From NCBI RefSeq assembly GCF_022346885.1, contig NZ_JAKRNK010000004.1, positions 310,001 through 374,000 of the forward strand: DNA of 64,000 bases, read 5' to 3'. The notes below the pieces were generated by a model. It had not been told where the DNA came from. It worked only from the letters and a program-made list of their open reading frames with translations, and did not search any database. Below, piece after piece: positions 1-10,268 of the stretch. This DNA is from Paenibacillus sp. ACRRX (lineage in GTDB: Bacteria > Bacillota > Bacilli > Paenibacillales > Paenibacillaceae). The position numbers were made by a program, and so were the translations under genes. Numbering within the stretch: the stretch's first letter is position 1; each line of letters opens with the position of its first letter.

Positions 1-178
1 CTCGCCCCTTTTCATGAGAGTATAGTCCAATCGTATAGTTCAGTATCAGAGCTGGCTGCAAGAATGACGTTTAACCTTTCTGACATCATATGATATCCTC
101 ATTATGAATCGGGAGCACAAGAGGCAACACCGAATGAGATGAACGGATTGGTGTAAAATATTGACCGGGGGATTAAAC

Positions 179-2095
179 ATGCGTTGGAATAGTATCCGAA
201 CCAAGCTTATCTGCTTCCTGCTTATTGCTACCATCGTGCCGACAATCGCTACTATGGTGATCACATATGTATACAATTCGCACTCGTTACGAGAACGTGC
301 ATTGGAAGAAAATCAACGGCTTATTTATCAAGGTAGGCAGAACCTGCTGAATATGCTGGACAACTTGAACAGAAGCTCATTGTCTGTGTACACGGACTTT
401 GAATTTTTCCGTATGCTTGAGCGAGGATACAATGATACGCAGATGGAAGCACAGACCTACACGATGCTGCAAAATATCGAGTCTTCGATGCGGGACATAT
501 GGCAGGTGTATTTATATCGCAGTGAAGTAAAGCGTTCCACACTAGTTGTGCAGAGTGTACCGCGTCGTCTGTATGATGTAGAGCCTTACGTCACCTCTCT
601 TGGTTATACAGAACAAGGCATCCGTATGCAGCCTACACATATGAGCCATACTTACGGGTTCTCGACATCGCCGTACTTTTTTCCGAGCATCCAGGTCTTC
701 ACTATTCATCGGCCTATATATAAGACTCCTTCTACCAAGCAGCTTGGCATGTTATCCATTGATGTGAAACTTGATGCCATCTCGGCAATCAGCGATCAGC
801 TCTATGTGAAGGACAAAGAACAACTATATATTCTTGACGAAGACGGTTTCGTGGTCTATTCGGACAACCGAGAGCGGCTTGGCCAGCAGGTTCAGGAGCC
901 TTGGATGACACCGGAGCTGCTAAAGCCGGGTAAAAGCGGTCATTTTGAATATGATCAAGCCCTGTACGTGCATGAAAGCATCGACTCACCTATTGCACAA
1001 TGGACGGTCATCAAGCGGATACCAAATACATACCTGCTCTTGGAAGCCAAGCGGGCTGTTTCGTTTAATATGCTGCTATTAGCGATATCACTGCTCATCA
1101 TTGTAGCGGCTACTTTATGGGTTACGATTCGTATTACGGAACCGATCCGCCGCTTGATGCGTTATATGAATCAGATCCAGGCCGGAAATCTGAATGTGGA
1201 CATTCATGTAGGAAGTCAAGACGAGATCGGCGTCATGTCAAAGCGCTTCCGCAGCATGATGGATACGATTAACAATCTTATTTTGCAGGAATATAAGCTG
1301 GAACTTGCGAATAAGACGAATCAGCTAAAAGCATTACAAGCACAAATTAATCCGCATTTCATGAATAACGCGCTGCAGTCAATCGGTACATTAGCGCTTC
1401 AGCATAATGCGCCGCATATCTATTCGTTGATCGCAGCGTTGGCCAAGATGATGCGCTACAGCATGTTTAATGAGGAAAGCACAGCAACGCTTAGAGCTGA
1501 AGTCGAGCATGTACAAGCCTACTTGAAGCTGCAAGGGCAGCGCTTTGAGCATACATTTGACGTTCAAATGGATATTGATCCGACGACACTTCATCTGATT
1601 GTGCCAAAGATGACGCTGCAGCCTATCGTTGAGAATTACTTCAAGCATGGCCTTGATCGTACGGTACAAGGAGGCATGCTCCGAATTACGAGCCGATGGT
1701 CAGACGAACATACATTAGAACTAATCGTTGAGGACAACGGATTCGGTATCCCAACAGATAAGCTCGAACAATTAAACCGCAGACTTCAAGAGAGCTCAGC
1801 CGAGTCTGGCAGCAGAAATCATAGAACTGCTGATTCCATGCAAATGAAAACATTCGAGTTAGAGCCTAGTTTGTCTGCTTTACAGGATGAGAGTAAGACG
1901 TTAAACATGGACGGCGTTGGGACTGCGGAAGAAGCCTTGTCAAGAATCGGATTAATGAATGTCTTGACACGATTGCACATCTTTAGCAGTCAGCATGCAA
2001 GTATGCAGCTTGAAGCAGTTGATCCACATGGAGCTAAAGTGAAGATACAGATGAAGGTGGGACAAGAGCTGGATGAAGGCACTAATCGTGGATGA
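179..2095 (+). CDS. YesM-like sensor histidine kinase
   Basis: Membrane sensor kinase of the LytS/YesM type, expected to phosphorylate the regulator encoded just downstream. An N-terminal membrane segment (about residues 9-30) is followed by a roughly 270-residue extracytoplasmic sensor region, a second membrane segment, a HAMP linker, and a His_kinase domain with the NPHF motif (H393), then a HATPase domain with N-box PIVENYFKHG and DNGFGI. I chose ATG at 179, which follows a GGGGG site, over an upstream in-frame TTG at 161. The stop lies 23 bases inside the next gene, so the two are co-translated. The ATPase domain carries a roughly 45-residue polar insertion between the G1 motif and the SRIGLMNVLTRL segment, longer than usual. 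YesM/YesN pairs often control carbohydrate uptake, but no transporter is adjacent, so the signal is unknown. Confidence 0.9.
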   Translation: MRWNSIRTKLICFLLIATIVPTIATMVITYVYNSHSLRERALEENQRLIYQGRQNLLNMLDNLNRSSLSVYTDFEFFRMLERGYNDTQMEAQTYTMLQNIESSMRDIWQVYLYRSEVKRSTLVVQSVPRRLYDVEPYVTSLGYTEQGIRMQPTHMSHTYGFSTSPYFFPSIQVFTIHRPIYKTPSTKQLGMLSIDVKLDAISAISDQLYVKDKEQLYILDEDGFVVYSDNRERLGQQVQEPWMTPELLKPGKSGHFEYDQALYVHESIDSPIAQWTVIKRIPNTYLLLEAKRAVSFNMLLLAISLLIIVAATLWVTIRITEPIRRLMRYMNQIQAGNLNVDIHVGSQDEIGVMSKRFRSMMDTINNLILQEYKLELANKTNQLKALQAQINPHFMNNALQSIGTLALQHNAPHIYSLIAALAKMMRYSMFNEESTATLRAEVEHVQAYLKLQGQRFEHTFDVQMDIDPTTLHLIVPKMTLQPIVENYFKHGLDRTVQGGMLRITSRWSDEHTLELIVEDNGFGIPTDKLEQLNRRLQESSAESGSRNHRTADSMQMKTFELEPSLSALQDESKTLNMDGVGTAEEALSRIGLMNVLTRLHIFSSQHASMQLEAVDPHGAKVKIQMKVGQELDEGTNRG

Positions 2096-3740
2096 TGAAG
2101 CACACGTAAGGGCTGCGATACGCCTGCTTGTTGATTGGAAGCAGTACGGTATCAGCCATATAGATGAAGCCTCCGATGGAGAACAGGCCATTGCCTGTAT
2201 CAAAGAGGCAAAGCCACAGATCATTATAACGGATATGATGATGCCAAATGTAAGCGGCATGAAGCTTATGGAGTGGGTTAGCGCCAATAGTCCCGACAGC
2301 AAGCTTATCGCAATCAGCGGACACGGTGATTTCAACCTGGTTCGACATACACTAAAACATGGCGGGATCGATTACATTTTAAAGCCAATCGAGCAGGACG
2401 CAGTCAATGAAGCCATAGCCAAGGCGGTTACAGCTTGGATAAAGGATGAGGAAGAGCGCTCAACAAGATACTCGCAGCAGATCCAGATGAATGAGTTCAA
2501 GCCAGTCATCACGGAGAAACTGTGGTCAAGTCTGATTGACGACCCAATCGCACAGTCCGCTGTTGTTAGACGCCTTCAGCAGACGTTTGGTTTGGCTGCC
2601 GACATTACACAGCTCCGTATGGCACTCGTCTTTGTGGAGTCCACAGATGAGAAATTTAAGCAGAAGTTCGGCAATAACAGCGATCTGCTCTACTTCTCAC
2701 TTGTAAATATTATGGAGGAGTACGTGAACCGCGGTACGAAACGCGGGGCCGTTTTCCGCCATTGGAACGCACCTGGGGAAATCGTCATTGTGATGTGGCT
2801 CCAGTCAGATGCGCTTGAAGCGGTGCTGCAGGATATTAATGAAGCGCTGCACATTACGATGCACCGCCGCCTGCACTTTGGCTTGAGCAGCATACATGCG
2901 TTCCCAGAGGGTATGCCGCAATGTTACGCGGACACTAAGCGGGCGCTTAATCTGCGCAACCTGCTTCTGCCAGGACGCTATTTACACAATGCGCCCACCG
3001 TGGATGTTAAAGCAGAAGAACACCTGTCAGTTTCAGGTGCTGATGCCGCTTCACCAGAGTATACGAAGAGCATTCGTATGGCGGCATACGAAGAAAGCTG
3101 GAAACTAGCCGTATTGAGCGGCAGTGCCGAAGAAATCTCGGCAGCCATCAAGCCGTTCATAGCGTCGATCAAGACAGCCAGTTCCATCTCCCCGCGGCAG
3201 ATTCGCGACTGCTATCGCGAATGGGAGACGATGCGCGCTAATATCGCGCATGAAGCCGTGGGCGACGCTGCAGAGCTGTTGCTGCGGGATAATCCCGCGT
3301 TGACTGACCGCGACGCCGCAATCACTGCTGCGCCATTCTCACTTGAAGCGTGGCAGCAGTTGTGGCAGCGGGAACTAACGGTGTTGGCCGATGCCTGCTT
3401 TGCACAGCAAGGGCAAGAGCAGCATATCATCTTCGACATCGCCAAATATGTCGAGCAGCACTATCATGAAGAGTTGTCGCTGCAAGATATGGCGACGCGC
3501 TTCTATGTCAGCCGCGAGTACATCTCGCGCAAGTTCAAGCAGCAGTTCGGCATCAACTTATCCGACTATCTGACCAGTATACGTACAGAAAAGGCCAAGC
3601 TGCTCCTGCTTAATCCTCACCTACGCATCTCGCAGGTGGCCGCCATGGTTGGTATCCAGGATGAAAAATACTTTAGCAAAGTATTTAAAAAACAAGTAGG
3701 CGTTTCTCCAAATGAATACCGTAAGAGTAAACAAGTCTAG
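2073..3740 (+). CDS. YesN-like response regulator, AraC-type output
   Basis: Cytoplasmic transcription factor, partner of the kinase encoded upstream (23-base overlap). The receiver domain occupies residues 1-120, with the acidic pocket DDE at 7-9 and phospho-acceptor D54 in TDMMMP. A long central region of unknown fold follows. The last 100 residues form an AraC double helix-turn-helix (YVSREYISRKFKQ and the PNEYRK signature). At 555 residues it has the usual size of long YesN-type regulators. ATG 2073 has a GAGCTGG site in front. Target genes cannot be read from the window; the next gene is convergent and unrelated. Family identification is secure, pathway is not. Confidence 0.9.
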   Translation: MKALIVDDEAHVRAAIRLLVDWKQYGISHIDEASDGEQAIACIKEAKPQIIITDMMMPNVSGMKLMEWVSANSPDSKLIAISGHGDFNLVRHTLKHGGIDYILKPIEQDAVNEAIAKAVTAWIKDEEERSTRYSQQIQMNEFKPVITEKLWSSLIDDPIAQSAVVRRLQQTFGLAADITQLRMALVFVESTDEKFKQKFGNNSDLLYFSLVNIMEEYVNRGTKRGAVFRHWNAPGEIVIVMWLQSDALEAVLQDINEALHITMHRRLHFGLSSIHAFPEGMPQCYADTKRALNLRNLLLPGRYLHNAPTVDVKAEEHLSVSGADAASPEYTKSIRMAAYEESWKLAVLSGSAEEISAAIKPFIASIKTASSISPRQIRDCYREWETMRANIAHEAVGDAAELLLRDNPALTDRDAAITAAPFSLEAWQQLWQRELTVLADACFAQQGQEQHIIFDIAKYVEQHYHEELSLQDMATRFYVSREYISRKFKQQFGINLSDYLTSIRTEKAKLLLLNPHLRISQVAAMVGIQDEKYFSKVFKKQVGVSPNEYRKSKQV

Positions 3741-3808
3741 GCGGAGTCTGCCTAAGCGTTAATTCTTAACTATTAGTCCGTATGCCAGCCAGACTATATA
3801 CTCCTGCC

Positions 3809-3863
3809 ACTCTTCCCTGCTGATTGACGTTTGTTGTGGACCTCGTGACAGCAGGGGAAGAGT
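3809..3863. terminator. Hairpin between convergent genes
   Basis: Inverted repeat with arms 3809-3822 and 3849-3863 (about 14 pairs, one bulge) between the convergent response regulator and ankyrin genes. It lacks a clean T-run on either side, so terminator function is inferred from position and symmetry. Confidence 0.5.
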
Positions 3864-3874
3864 CCTTATAATGC

Positions 3875-4288
3875 TTATTGTCCGCTATCTGCCCCATGTT
3901 CTAGTAATAAACGGATCAATTCGATATTGTGACCGTGATTTTCCGCCACCTGAAGGCAGGTATGACCATTGCTGTCCATAAGAACTGTCTTTGCACCATG
4001 ATGGAGAAGAAGCCGAATAACGTCCAAGTCCCTTTCACCTGCGATAGCGGCATGTAGTGCCGTGTTAGACGGAATATAACTGACTTTAGAATGGGATAGA
4101 GCGTTTACATTTGCGCCTGCTTCAAGCAGCAGCTTCACGACAGCTGCATGTCCAAAGTGCGCAGCATAACCAAGTGGTGTCAATCCCTCTTTATTCTCAG
4201 TATTGGCCAAAGAAGGATGCCGTTGAAGTATTACTTGCGCTTGCTCAGCATCACCGGTTTGTGCAGCTTGAAATAAAGATTCGATCAT
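3875..4288 (-). CDS. Ankyrin-repeat protein
   Basis: Small (137 residues) cytoplasmic protein made almost entirely of ankyrin repeats. The helix-turn-helix signatures G-TPLGYAAHFGHAAVVKLLLEAGA, NTALHAAIAG-DVIRLLLHHGA and HTCLQVAENHGHNIELIRLLLEHGA can be followed along the chain. Such proteins are protein-binding scaffolds; the partner is unknown. An AGGAGG site lies 10 bases before the ATG. It is a single-gene unit convergent with the YesN-like gene. No signal peptide or catalytic domain is visible. Confidence 0.88.
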   Translation of the reverse strand: MIESLFQAAQTGDAEQAQVILQRHPSLANTENKEGLTPLGYAAHFGHAAVVKLLLEAGANVNALSHSKVSYIPSNTALHAAIAGERDLDVIRLLLHHGAKTVLMDSNGHTCLQVAENHGHNIELIRLLLEHGADSGQ

Positions 4289-4617
4289 TAAATAACAGCC
4301 TCCTAATTATGGGTTGAAGTGTCATCCTAACAATGAATTATCGTTAGTCACTATCCCCCGATACACATCTTCTAACAAGCCGCTAGAATGTTCGGTCATA
4401 TCCAAATGATTCCCTGTATAAAATAATTAGCTTGCAGCCAGATACATATTGTTTAACCCTAGCTTACTACTTATTTACTGTTGATGAAACATACTTCATG
4501 ACATGGCATAAATGAGGGAGAAGCATCGTATGGTGGAATAAAGCGATATCGGAGGCGAGATATTGCTACCTTATTAACCAAATAGTATGCGGCTCTCATA
4601 ATAGAGGAGGTTGCAAG
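4289..4617. other. Intergenic, divergent promoters expected
   Basis: A 329-base gap between the divergent ankyrin and TspO-like genes. It should hold both promoters, but I see no box pair good enough to name, and no coding region. Confidence 0.4.
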
Positions 4618-5385
4618 ATGCAGTCAGCATCAGCATGGAAATGGATGAACCTTTTAACCATCGTTGCCGTCATTGCCATCAACGCGCTAGCCAACCTGAT
4701 CCCATTTAACGGGAAGACGACCGGAGAGATATCAGCTATGTTCCCTGTGCTTATTACTCCAGCTCCCTTCACGTTCAGCATATGGGGATTGATATACGTG
4801 CTGTTAATCGGGTTTGCAATCTATCAAATATTGCCCGGATCTTCCTCAACGGCCAGCCAGATCGGGCCCTTATTTGTATTAAGCAATCTTTTTAACATCG
4901 CTTGGCTGCTCTTGTGGCATTATGCTTACCATCAGGTGTGGCTGTCTTTGATTGCAATGGCAGGACTATTCGTTAGCCTGATCTTTATTTATGCAAATGT
5001 ACGTAGAAACGAATTATCGACAAAAGGAGGACGCTGGTTCGTAAGACTCCCATTTAGCATTTACTTGGCATGGATCTGTGTGGCTATGATCGTCAATACA
5101 GCGGTAGTCCTTTATGATAGAGAATGGAACGGCATGGGGCTCAGCCAAGAAGTATGGACCGTTATTGGGTTAGCAGTAGGTGCTTTACTCGCTTGGCTTG
5201 TAGGTGGTCCCAATCGGGATTCGACCTTTGTACTGGTATTCGTCTGGGCATACGTCGGCATAGCGGTCGCCAACCATAGCAATGTTGGCATTTTCTACAC
5301 CGCCCTTGGCCTTGGTACCCTATTAGCGTTATTTGCCATCACACTCCCATTCCGATCTAAACGCGGCGCAGCATATACGTTATAG
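4618..5385 (+). CDS. TspO/MBR-related tryptophan-rich membrane protein
   Basis: Integral membrane protein of 255 residues with seven or eight hydrophobic segments and many Trp residues. The segment PAPFTFSIWGLIYVLL resembles the conserved proline/tryptophan signature of TspO/MBR proteins, and the second half has further Trp-rich helices. Classical bacterial TspO is about 155 residues; this belongs to the longer 'tryptophan-rich sensory protein' branch. That family binds tetrapyrroles and similar hydrophobic ligands, but the role here is unknown. A GAGGAGG site lies 7 bases before the ATG. It is a single gene, convergent with the P-type ATPase. Confidence 0.72.
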   Translation: MQSASAWKWMNLLTIVAVIAINALANLIPFNGKTTGEISAMFPVLITPAPFTFSIWGLIYVLLIGFAIYQILPGSSSTASQIGPLFVLSNLFNIAWLLLWHYAYHQVWLSLIAMAGLFVSLIFIYANVRRNELSTKGGRWFVRLPFSIYLAWICVAMIVNTAVVLYDREWNGMGLSQEVWTVIGLAVGALLAWLVGGPNRDSTFVLVFVWAYVGIAVANHSNVGIFYTALGLGTLLALFAITLPFRSKRGAAYTL

Positions 5386-5500
5386 CACAAATACAAGCAG
5401 CCCCGCTGCTCATGCCTACGATAGACTGACATCAACAGCGCGCTGCTTGCTTTAATTATTAATGGATAACCGAAACATGAACTGCGGATTAGTCGGCATC

Positions 5501-7930
5501 TCAGAAGCTCATTCTGCGAATCAGCCTGTCTGCAAGCCACAATATCGGCCAGGACATAACCGCCATCGAGCCTGCCAGTAAAATATATTCCCATTCGATA
5601 TCATACAGTAGAAACCAGTCTCTACCCGCTGGAACCACAAAGGCAGCAACAAATAACAACAGCATTCCTAGCACAATTAATAATCGCTGACCGTTTAACG
5701 GCGACGCGACTCTTGCCAGCACAACCAAACTCGATCCACCCAGTACAATCGTGGACAAGGTGCGGCATTGTTTTAGCGGCAACCCCGCATAGTGAGCGAT
5801 AATAAAGATAAGCAATGTCAATACGCCCAGCACGACTCCATTTGGAATGGATGCCTGCAATACCCTTTTAAGAAAGCCTTTGTTTACTCGCTCCTTGTTG
5901 GGACCAAGCGCCAAGAAGAAGGCGGGTATCCCAATAGCAACGGAACCAAGCAGCGTCAATTGAATCGGGACAATAGGGAATGGAAGCAGCAGCAGACAAA
6001 AAACGATCGACAATATCGTGGAGTAAGTTGTCTTTGACAGAAATAGCTCAGAAACGCGTTCCAGGTTGTTAATCAATCTTCTGCCCTCCGCTACAATCTT
6101 GGGCAGCGCACTGAAATTTGACTGCAGCAGCACGAGCTGAGCAACAGCCTTGGTGGCATCTGCTCCATTGGCCATCGCAATGCCGCAGTCCGCCTCCTTC
6201 AGTGCCAGCACATCATTCACACCGTCGCCTGTCATGGCCACGGTATGTCCATTGGATTGCAGCGCCATTACCATCTCTTTCTTCTGATGCGGCGTTACGC
6301 GCCCAAATACCGTGTAATCCTTAAGTATCTTGGCAAGCTCATCACGGGCCTTAGGTAATGTTCTTGCATCGATGTATTTGTCTGCCCTTGCCACACCTGC
6401 ACGCGCAGCAACCGCTGAGACAGTCACGGGGTTGTCCCCTGAAATAATTTTGATCTCGACACCTTCGCGATTAAAATAGTCCAGCGCTTCAGGCGCATCC
6501 TCTCTAATGATATCCTCAATAAACAACAGTGCTTCTTGATTCACATCTGTCGTCTGCCAATCCTCCAGGCTTACATCGCCCAAACGTCCAAGCAGTAACA
6601 CTCTACGCCCCTGGGAAGCAGCGGCTTCCACTTGATCCTGAATAGAAGCGTAACGGTCTCCCAGCAGGACCTCTGGTGCGCCTAGTAACCAGCCTCCCAC
6701 TTTCTCAAATGAGACCGCCATCCATTTTTTATCGGAAGAGAAGGGAATCCGCCTCTCGATCACGAACTCTGATGGTTGCGGGTATTGCGCCATAATGGCT
6801 TCCTGGGTCGGATTAATACTGGGAAAAGCATGTGCAATTCCCGACAATACTTTATCCAGCATCTGTGTCCCGCTGCTGCTCAATGGCACAATGTCCGTCA
6901 GTTTCAGGTCTCCTACCGTAATCGTCCCCGTCTTATCCAGACATAACATATCAACTCTTGCAAGCACCTCAGTCGCGGGAAGCTCCTGCACGAGCGCCTT
7001 CCATTTGGCGAGACGGATAATCGCTACCACAAACGTAGCACTTGTAAGGAGCACCATACCTTCCGGTACCATCCCAATAATGCCGCTGACAGCGCCAAGT
7101 ATCGCCTCCTGCCAGCTCTTGCCTGTAAACCACAATTGAGTAATGACCAGCATCAATCCTACAGGAACCACGATGCGAATAATGACTTTAAATATCCGGT
7201 TAACAGCCGTCTGCAGTTCCGAGTTGATCAGCTTGAATTTCTTCGCTTCCTCGGCCAACTTGGCTGCATAAGTGGCTCCACCAACGCTGCTTACTTTGGC
7301 ATACCCACTGCCAGCCGTTACGTAGCTTCCTGATAAAATGTTTGCGCCACCACTTTTATTTACCGTATCTGCTTCTCCAGTCAGCATCGATTCGTCAACT
7401 TCCAAATCACTGCCCGGAAGCACTTCGGCATCAGCCGCAATCTTGGAACCTGGCGTCAGCACAATGATGTCATCCAACACGATTTCCTCAAGATCTATAT
7501 GAACAGGAGCCCCGTCTCTTAAGACCGTAACATACGCTGCATTCAGCACAGACAACTTCTCAAGGATCCGTTTAGCACGAACCTCTTGGATGACACCGAT
7601 TAAGGTGTTGGTAATAATAACACCGGCAAACAACGCATTCCTTGGTGAGCCTGCGATAATTACCGCAAGCGCCAGCACCGCATTTAAAAGATTAAAGCTG
7701 GTAAACAGATTTGCACGTAATATTTGTCCAAATGTCCGCGATGGGGCTTTCGGCAGCTTATTGACTTGCCCCTGCTCCATTCTGAAGCGTACTTCGTCCG
7801 CCGTTAATCCGATCATAACGGTCTCTCGCCTGTCAGCATCTTTGTTTTCATTTGTGAAAATTGCAGGTGCGTGGATCTGTCGGTCTTTTTGTATCCCTAC
7901 TGCACGATGCTGCTGCTTCTCTTCTTTCAT
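5501..7930 (-). CDS. Cation-transporting P-type ATPase, CtpE-like
   Basis: Membrane ion pump that couples ATP hydrolysis to cation transport. The phosphorylation motif DKTGT, the actuator motif TGEAD, the membrane motif MVPEGM, and the hinge TGDGVND are all present; about eight to ten membrane helices are spread as expected. There is no N-terminal metal-binding CxxC domain. The PEGM-VLLTSATFVVAI segment and overall size (about 800 residues) resemble the CtpE/Exp7 group, linked to calcium in mycobacteria; the substrate here is inferred only. Start choice is uncertain: ATG 7930 follows GAGG at 9 bases, an earlier in-frame ATG is at 7945, and ATG 7816 (MIGLTADEV) gives the length seen in many relatives. 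Single gene. Confidence 0.85.
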   Translation of the reverse strand: MKEEKQQHRAVGIQKDRQIHAPAIFTNENKDADRRETVMIGLTADEVRFRMEQGQVNKLPKAPSRTFGQILRANLFTSFNLLNAVLALAVIIAGSPRNALFAGVIITNTLIGVIQEVRAKRILEKLSVLNAAYVTVLRDGAPVHIDLEEIVLDDIIVLTPGSKIAADAEVLPGSDLEVDESMLTGEADTVNKSGGANILSGSYVTAGSGYAKVSSVGGATYAAKLAEEAKKFKLINSELQTAVNRIFKVIIRIVVPVGLMLVITQLWFTGKSWQEAILGAVSGIIGMVPEGMVLLTSATFVVAIIRLAKWKALVQELPATEVLARVDMLCLDKTGTITVGDLKLTDIVPLSSSGTQMLDKVLSGIAHAFPSINPTQEAIMAQYPQPSEFVIERRIPFSSDKKWMAVSFEKVGGWLLGAPEVLLGDRYASIQDQVEAAASQGRRVLLLGRLGDVSLEDWQTTDVNQEALLFIEDIIREDAPEALDYFNREGVEIKIISGDNPVTVSAVAARAGVARADKYIDARTLPKARDELAKILKDYTVFGRVTPHQKKEMVMALQSNGHTVAMTGDGVNDVLALKEADCGIAMANGADATKAVAQLVLLQSNFSALPKIVAEGRRLINNLERVSELFLSKTTYSTILSIVFCLLLLPFPIVPIQLTLLGSVAIGIPAFFLALGPNKERVNKGFLKRVLQASIPNGVVLGVLTLLIFIIAHYAGLPLKQCRTLSTIVLGGSSLVVLARVASPLNGQRLLIVLGMLLLFVAAFVVPAGRDWFLLYDIEWEYILLAGSMAVMSWPILWLADRLIRRMSF

Positions 7931-8235
7931 GAATAAGTACCTCATGTCTTTCGATAATCAATATCCCGCCTTTGCCTTAACAACAAACACGACTAGATAC
8001 ATCCGTCATTTACATACGTTTAACTACATTAAAAGTAACACAACTGCAAAAATGGTACTAATATCATCATGCACTCCCCATTTTCTTTTCATGCGAATAA
8101 ACGAAAGCTCCTTTAGCAAAAAACAAAAAAGACTACCTTCCCCATGAATTGCCCCTTACAACAGCAGGTTGTTATTGTTACACCTGACTACTGTATGAAG
8201 TGCAGCTCACCTATCAAGGCAGTCTGATTATTTGG

Positions 8236-9543
8236 TTATTTTGCATGCAGAGTCGTCTTTTGTCCCAGCGAGTTTACATGCTTCCCCTCAGTCAATAACA
8301 CCTTTCGTCCCCAAGTTCCACCTAGAATGAATAGACATACTCCAAGCAGGCCTGTAACACCCCAAGTCTGGACCCATGAAGGAGCTGGTGTCAACCATTC
8401 GAATACTAACCCCCCCGTTATAGGGCCAAGAAAGGCCGCAAAGCCAGTGATGGCAGAATACATGGCGATAAACATTGGTCTTTCACTTTTCGGGGTATCC
8501 CCAATAATAAAATTAAACGCCATCTGATTAAAACCACCCGTCCCAATTCCTACCAAAGCATGAGCAACAAACAGACCAACAAGCGTAGGCATAACAGCAA
8601 TTAACGACCAGGACAGACACGACAGCGCAATGACCGGTAACGTGCATAACAGCAAAAACTTGTTATTATACTTAGCGTTCAGGTTTCCCCAGACATACAA
8701 ACTCGCCATAGACATTAAGGTTTGAACGACGGTGATGATTGACACCATATTGTATGGTAGGTGAAGCAACTCCAGCATCATATAAGAGTAAAATGGAAGA
8801 ATCATATTCTGCACAAACAGCCATGCAGCCAGAAACATGACCGCTCTAATAAATTGTTTATCACGCAAAGGCTTACGAATCATCGGCCCTAACTGGGTCT
8901 CATTCGATTTGCTTAGCGGCAAATTGGGATAAATCATAAACATAACGATATCCCATACGTTAAACACAAAGATGACGATAAATAAAATGTGAAACCCTGT
9001 GCCTCCTGGATAAGCATTTAGGATCTGCCCACCTATAAATAAGGCCAGACTGCCAACTGCACTTACAATTGTATTACGAATCCCAAAGTATCGGCCCCTG
9101 ACAGGTGCAGGAACGATATCCCCCATCATATTGGTCCAAATAATACCGGCACCGGCGTTAGCTAGAAAAGCAACCGTGTACATCACGATATAACTTATCA
9201 CCCATACGTCCTTATCAAATAAAAACGGAATTAGCCCTGTTGCTCCCCAGAGCAAACGATGCACAGCTACAAGACCAACCATCGTCCACTTTGGATAAGT
9301 TAACTTCTGCAATAAGAATGCAATCCCTAACTGCGCAATGTTTACGAATGTCGTAATCGCCAAGACAAATCCAATCTGACTCGAAGTAGCTCCTAAGTAC
9401 AGCAAATATCCGGTTAGAAAAGGACCTCCTAGCAGCGTTAAGGAAATAACCGCCGGAATCCCTTCAATCGTGGAAATCCACAAAGCTTTACGACTTTCAG
9501 AGAACTTGCGACGCTGTCTGAACATGGAGGTAAGAATGACCAT
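8236..9543 (-). CDS. MFS transporter
   Basis: Major facilitator superfamily permease of 435 residues with about twelve hydrophobic helices and a basic loop after the second-third helix. The segment GGPFLTGYLLYLGATSSQIG resembles the start of many drug/sugar-type MFS proteins. The substrate cannot be inferred. AAAGGGAG stands just before the ATG at 9543. It is a single-gene unit upstream of the P-type ATPase gene, with a gap of about 300 bases that ends in an A/T-rich stretch near 8110-8135. Confidence 0.85.
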   Translation of the reverse strand: MVILTSMFRQRRKFSESRKALWISTIEGIPAVISLTLLGGPFLTGYLLYLGATSSQIGFVLAITTFVNIAQLGIAFLLQKLTYPKWTMVGLVAVHRLLWGATGLIPFLFDKDVWVISYIVMYTVAFLANAGAGIIWTNMMGDIVPAPVRGRYFGIRNTIVSAVGSLALFIGGQILNAYPGGTGFHILFIVIFVFNVWDIVMFMIYPNLPLSKSNETQLGPMIRKPLRDKQFIRAVMFLAAWLFVQNMILPFYSYMMLELLHLPYNMVSIITVVQTLMSMASLYVWGNLNAKYNNKFLLLCTLPVIALSCLSWSLIAVMPTLVGLFVAHALVGIGTGGFNQMAFNFIIGDTPKSERPMFIAMYSAITGFAAFLGPITGGLVFEWLTPAPSWVQTWGVTGLLGVCLFILGGTWGRKVLLTEGKHVNSLGQKTTLHAK

Positions 9544-10268
9544 GCACTCCCTTTATTAATAGACTTAGGTATGCTAACCATGGTGCTAGCCTTTTGATTA
9601 AGGCCATTCTAACCCTATGTCTATCGCAAATCCATCGCCTTATCGATATGATTATCTCTTGATCAAGCTCAATCTAATATCAGTTGCAGGCTCAAGTTAA
9701 AGCTTGTCGCATCGTACACTCTGAACATAGTATTGGAATTCCTCTAACTATTAATTAAGGCATCTCATTTTCTCCTTGTTTGACCATCTATCTTTGATTT
9801 TACAATGGGCACCCGCCGTGATTCCTGCCGCTCTTCATGAATAGGATATCCATTAGCAGATTGATGCAAGAAAGGTGGGGCTGACGTCGAAGTGGCAGGT
9901 AACCTCAATCAGCTTCATTTATTCGGCAGCTCAGTGCCCTCCATCTATCTGTAGTTCTCCGTTCGCAACTAGAAGCGCTAATTGATTACAGCAAGGAAGC
10001 AGCATAACAGTTCCCATGCTTATACCTATTACCAAGCGCAACACGACTTTTAATGATCTTAGCTGTCCCAGCATTTGTCCATGCCTTCTTCATGTCCATA
10101 TCTACAACAACAAATATGATGATTTATGGCTGACAACGGAATTGGTGTGCCTATCTATCTCATACAAGAGCTTAACCAACGATTACTTGTATCACCCAAC
10201 AGTACGTCCGATTCATGATGAAGTGCCAAGCACTGAGGGGGCCCATATGTTAAGGAAAAGGTGATTAT
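9544..10268. other. Long intergenic region, no convincing gene
   Basis: About 725 bases between the MFS gene and the decayed DUF6385-like gene. An 82-codon open frame (10016-10264) has no ribosome site and unnatural composition, so I do not call it. A CATATGTTA at 10244-10252 resembles a SigE/SigK -10 element, but no matching -35 is at the right distance. Confidence 0.4.

Noticed and set aside
7590-8147. 185-codon plus-strand frame opposite the P-type ATPase start
   Set aside because: Most of it is antisense to a clear P-type ATPase gene and the tail reads through an A/T-rich gap.
10016-10264. 82-codon plus-strand frame
   Set aside because: No ribosome site, atypical composition, no neighbours that suggest a role.
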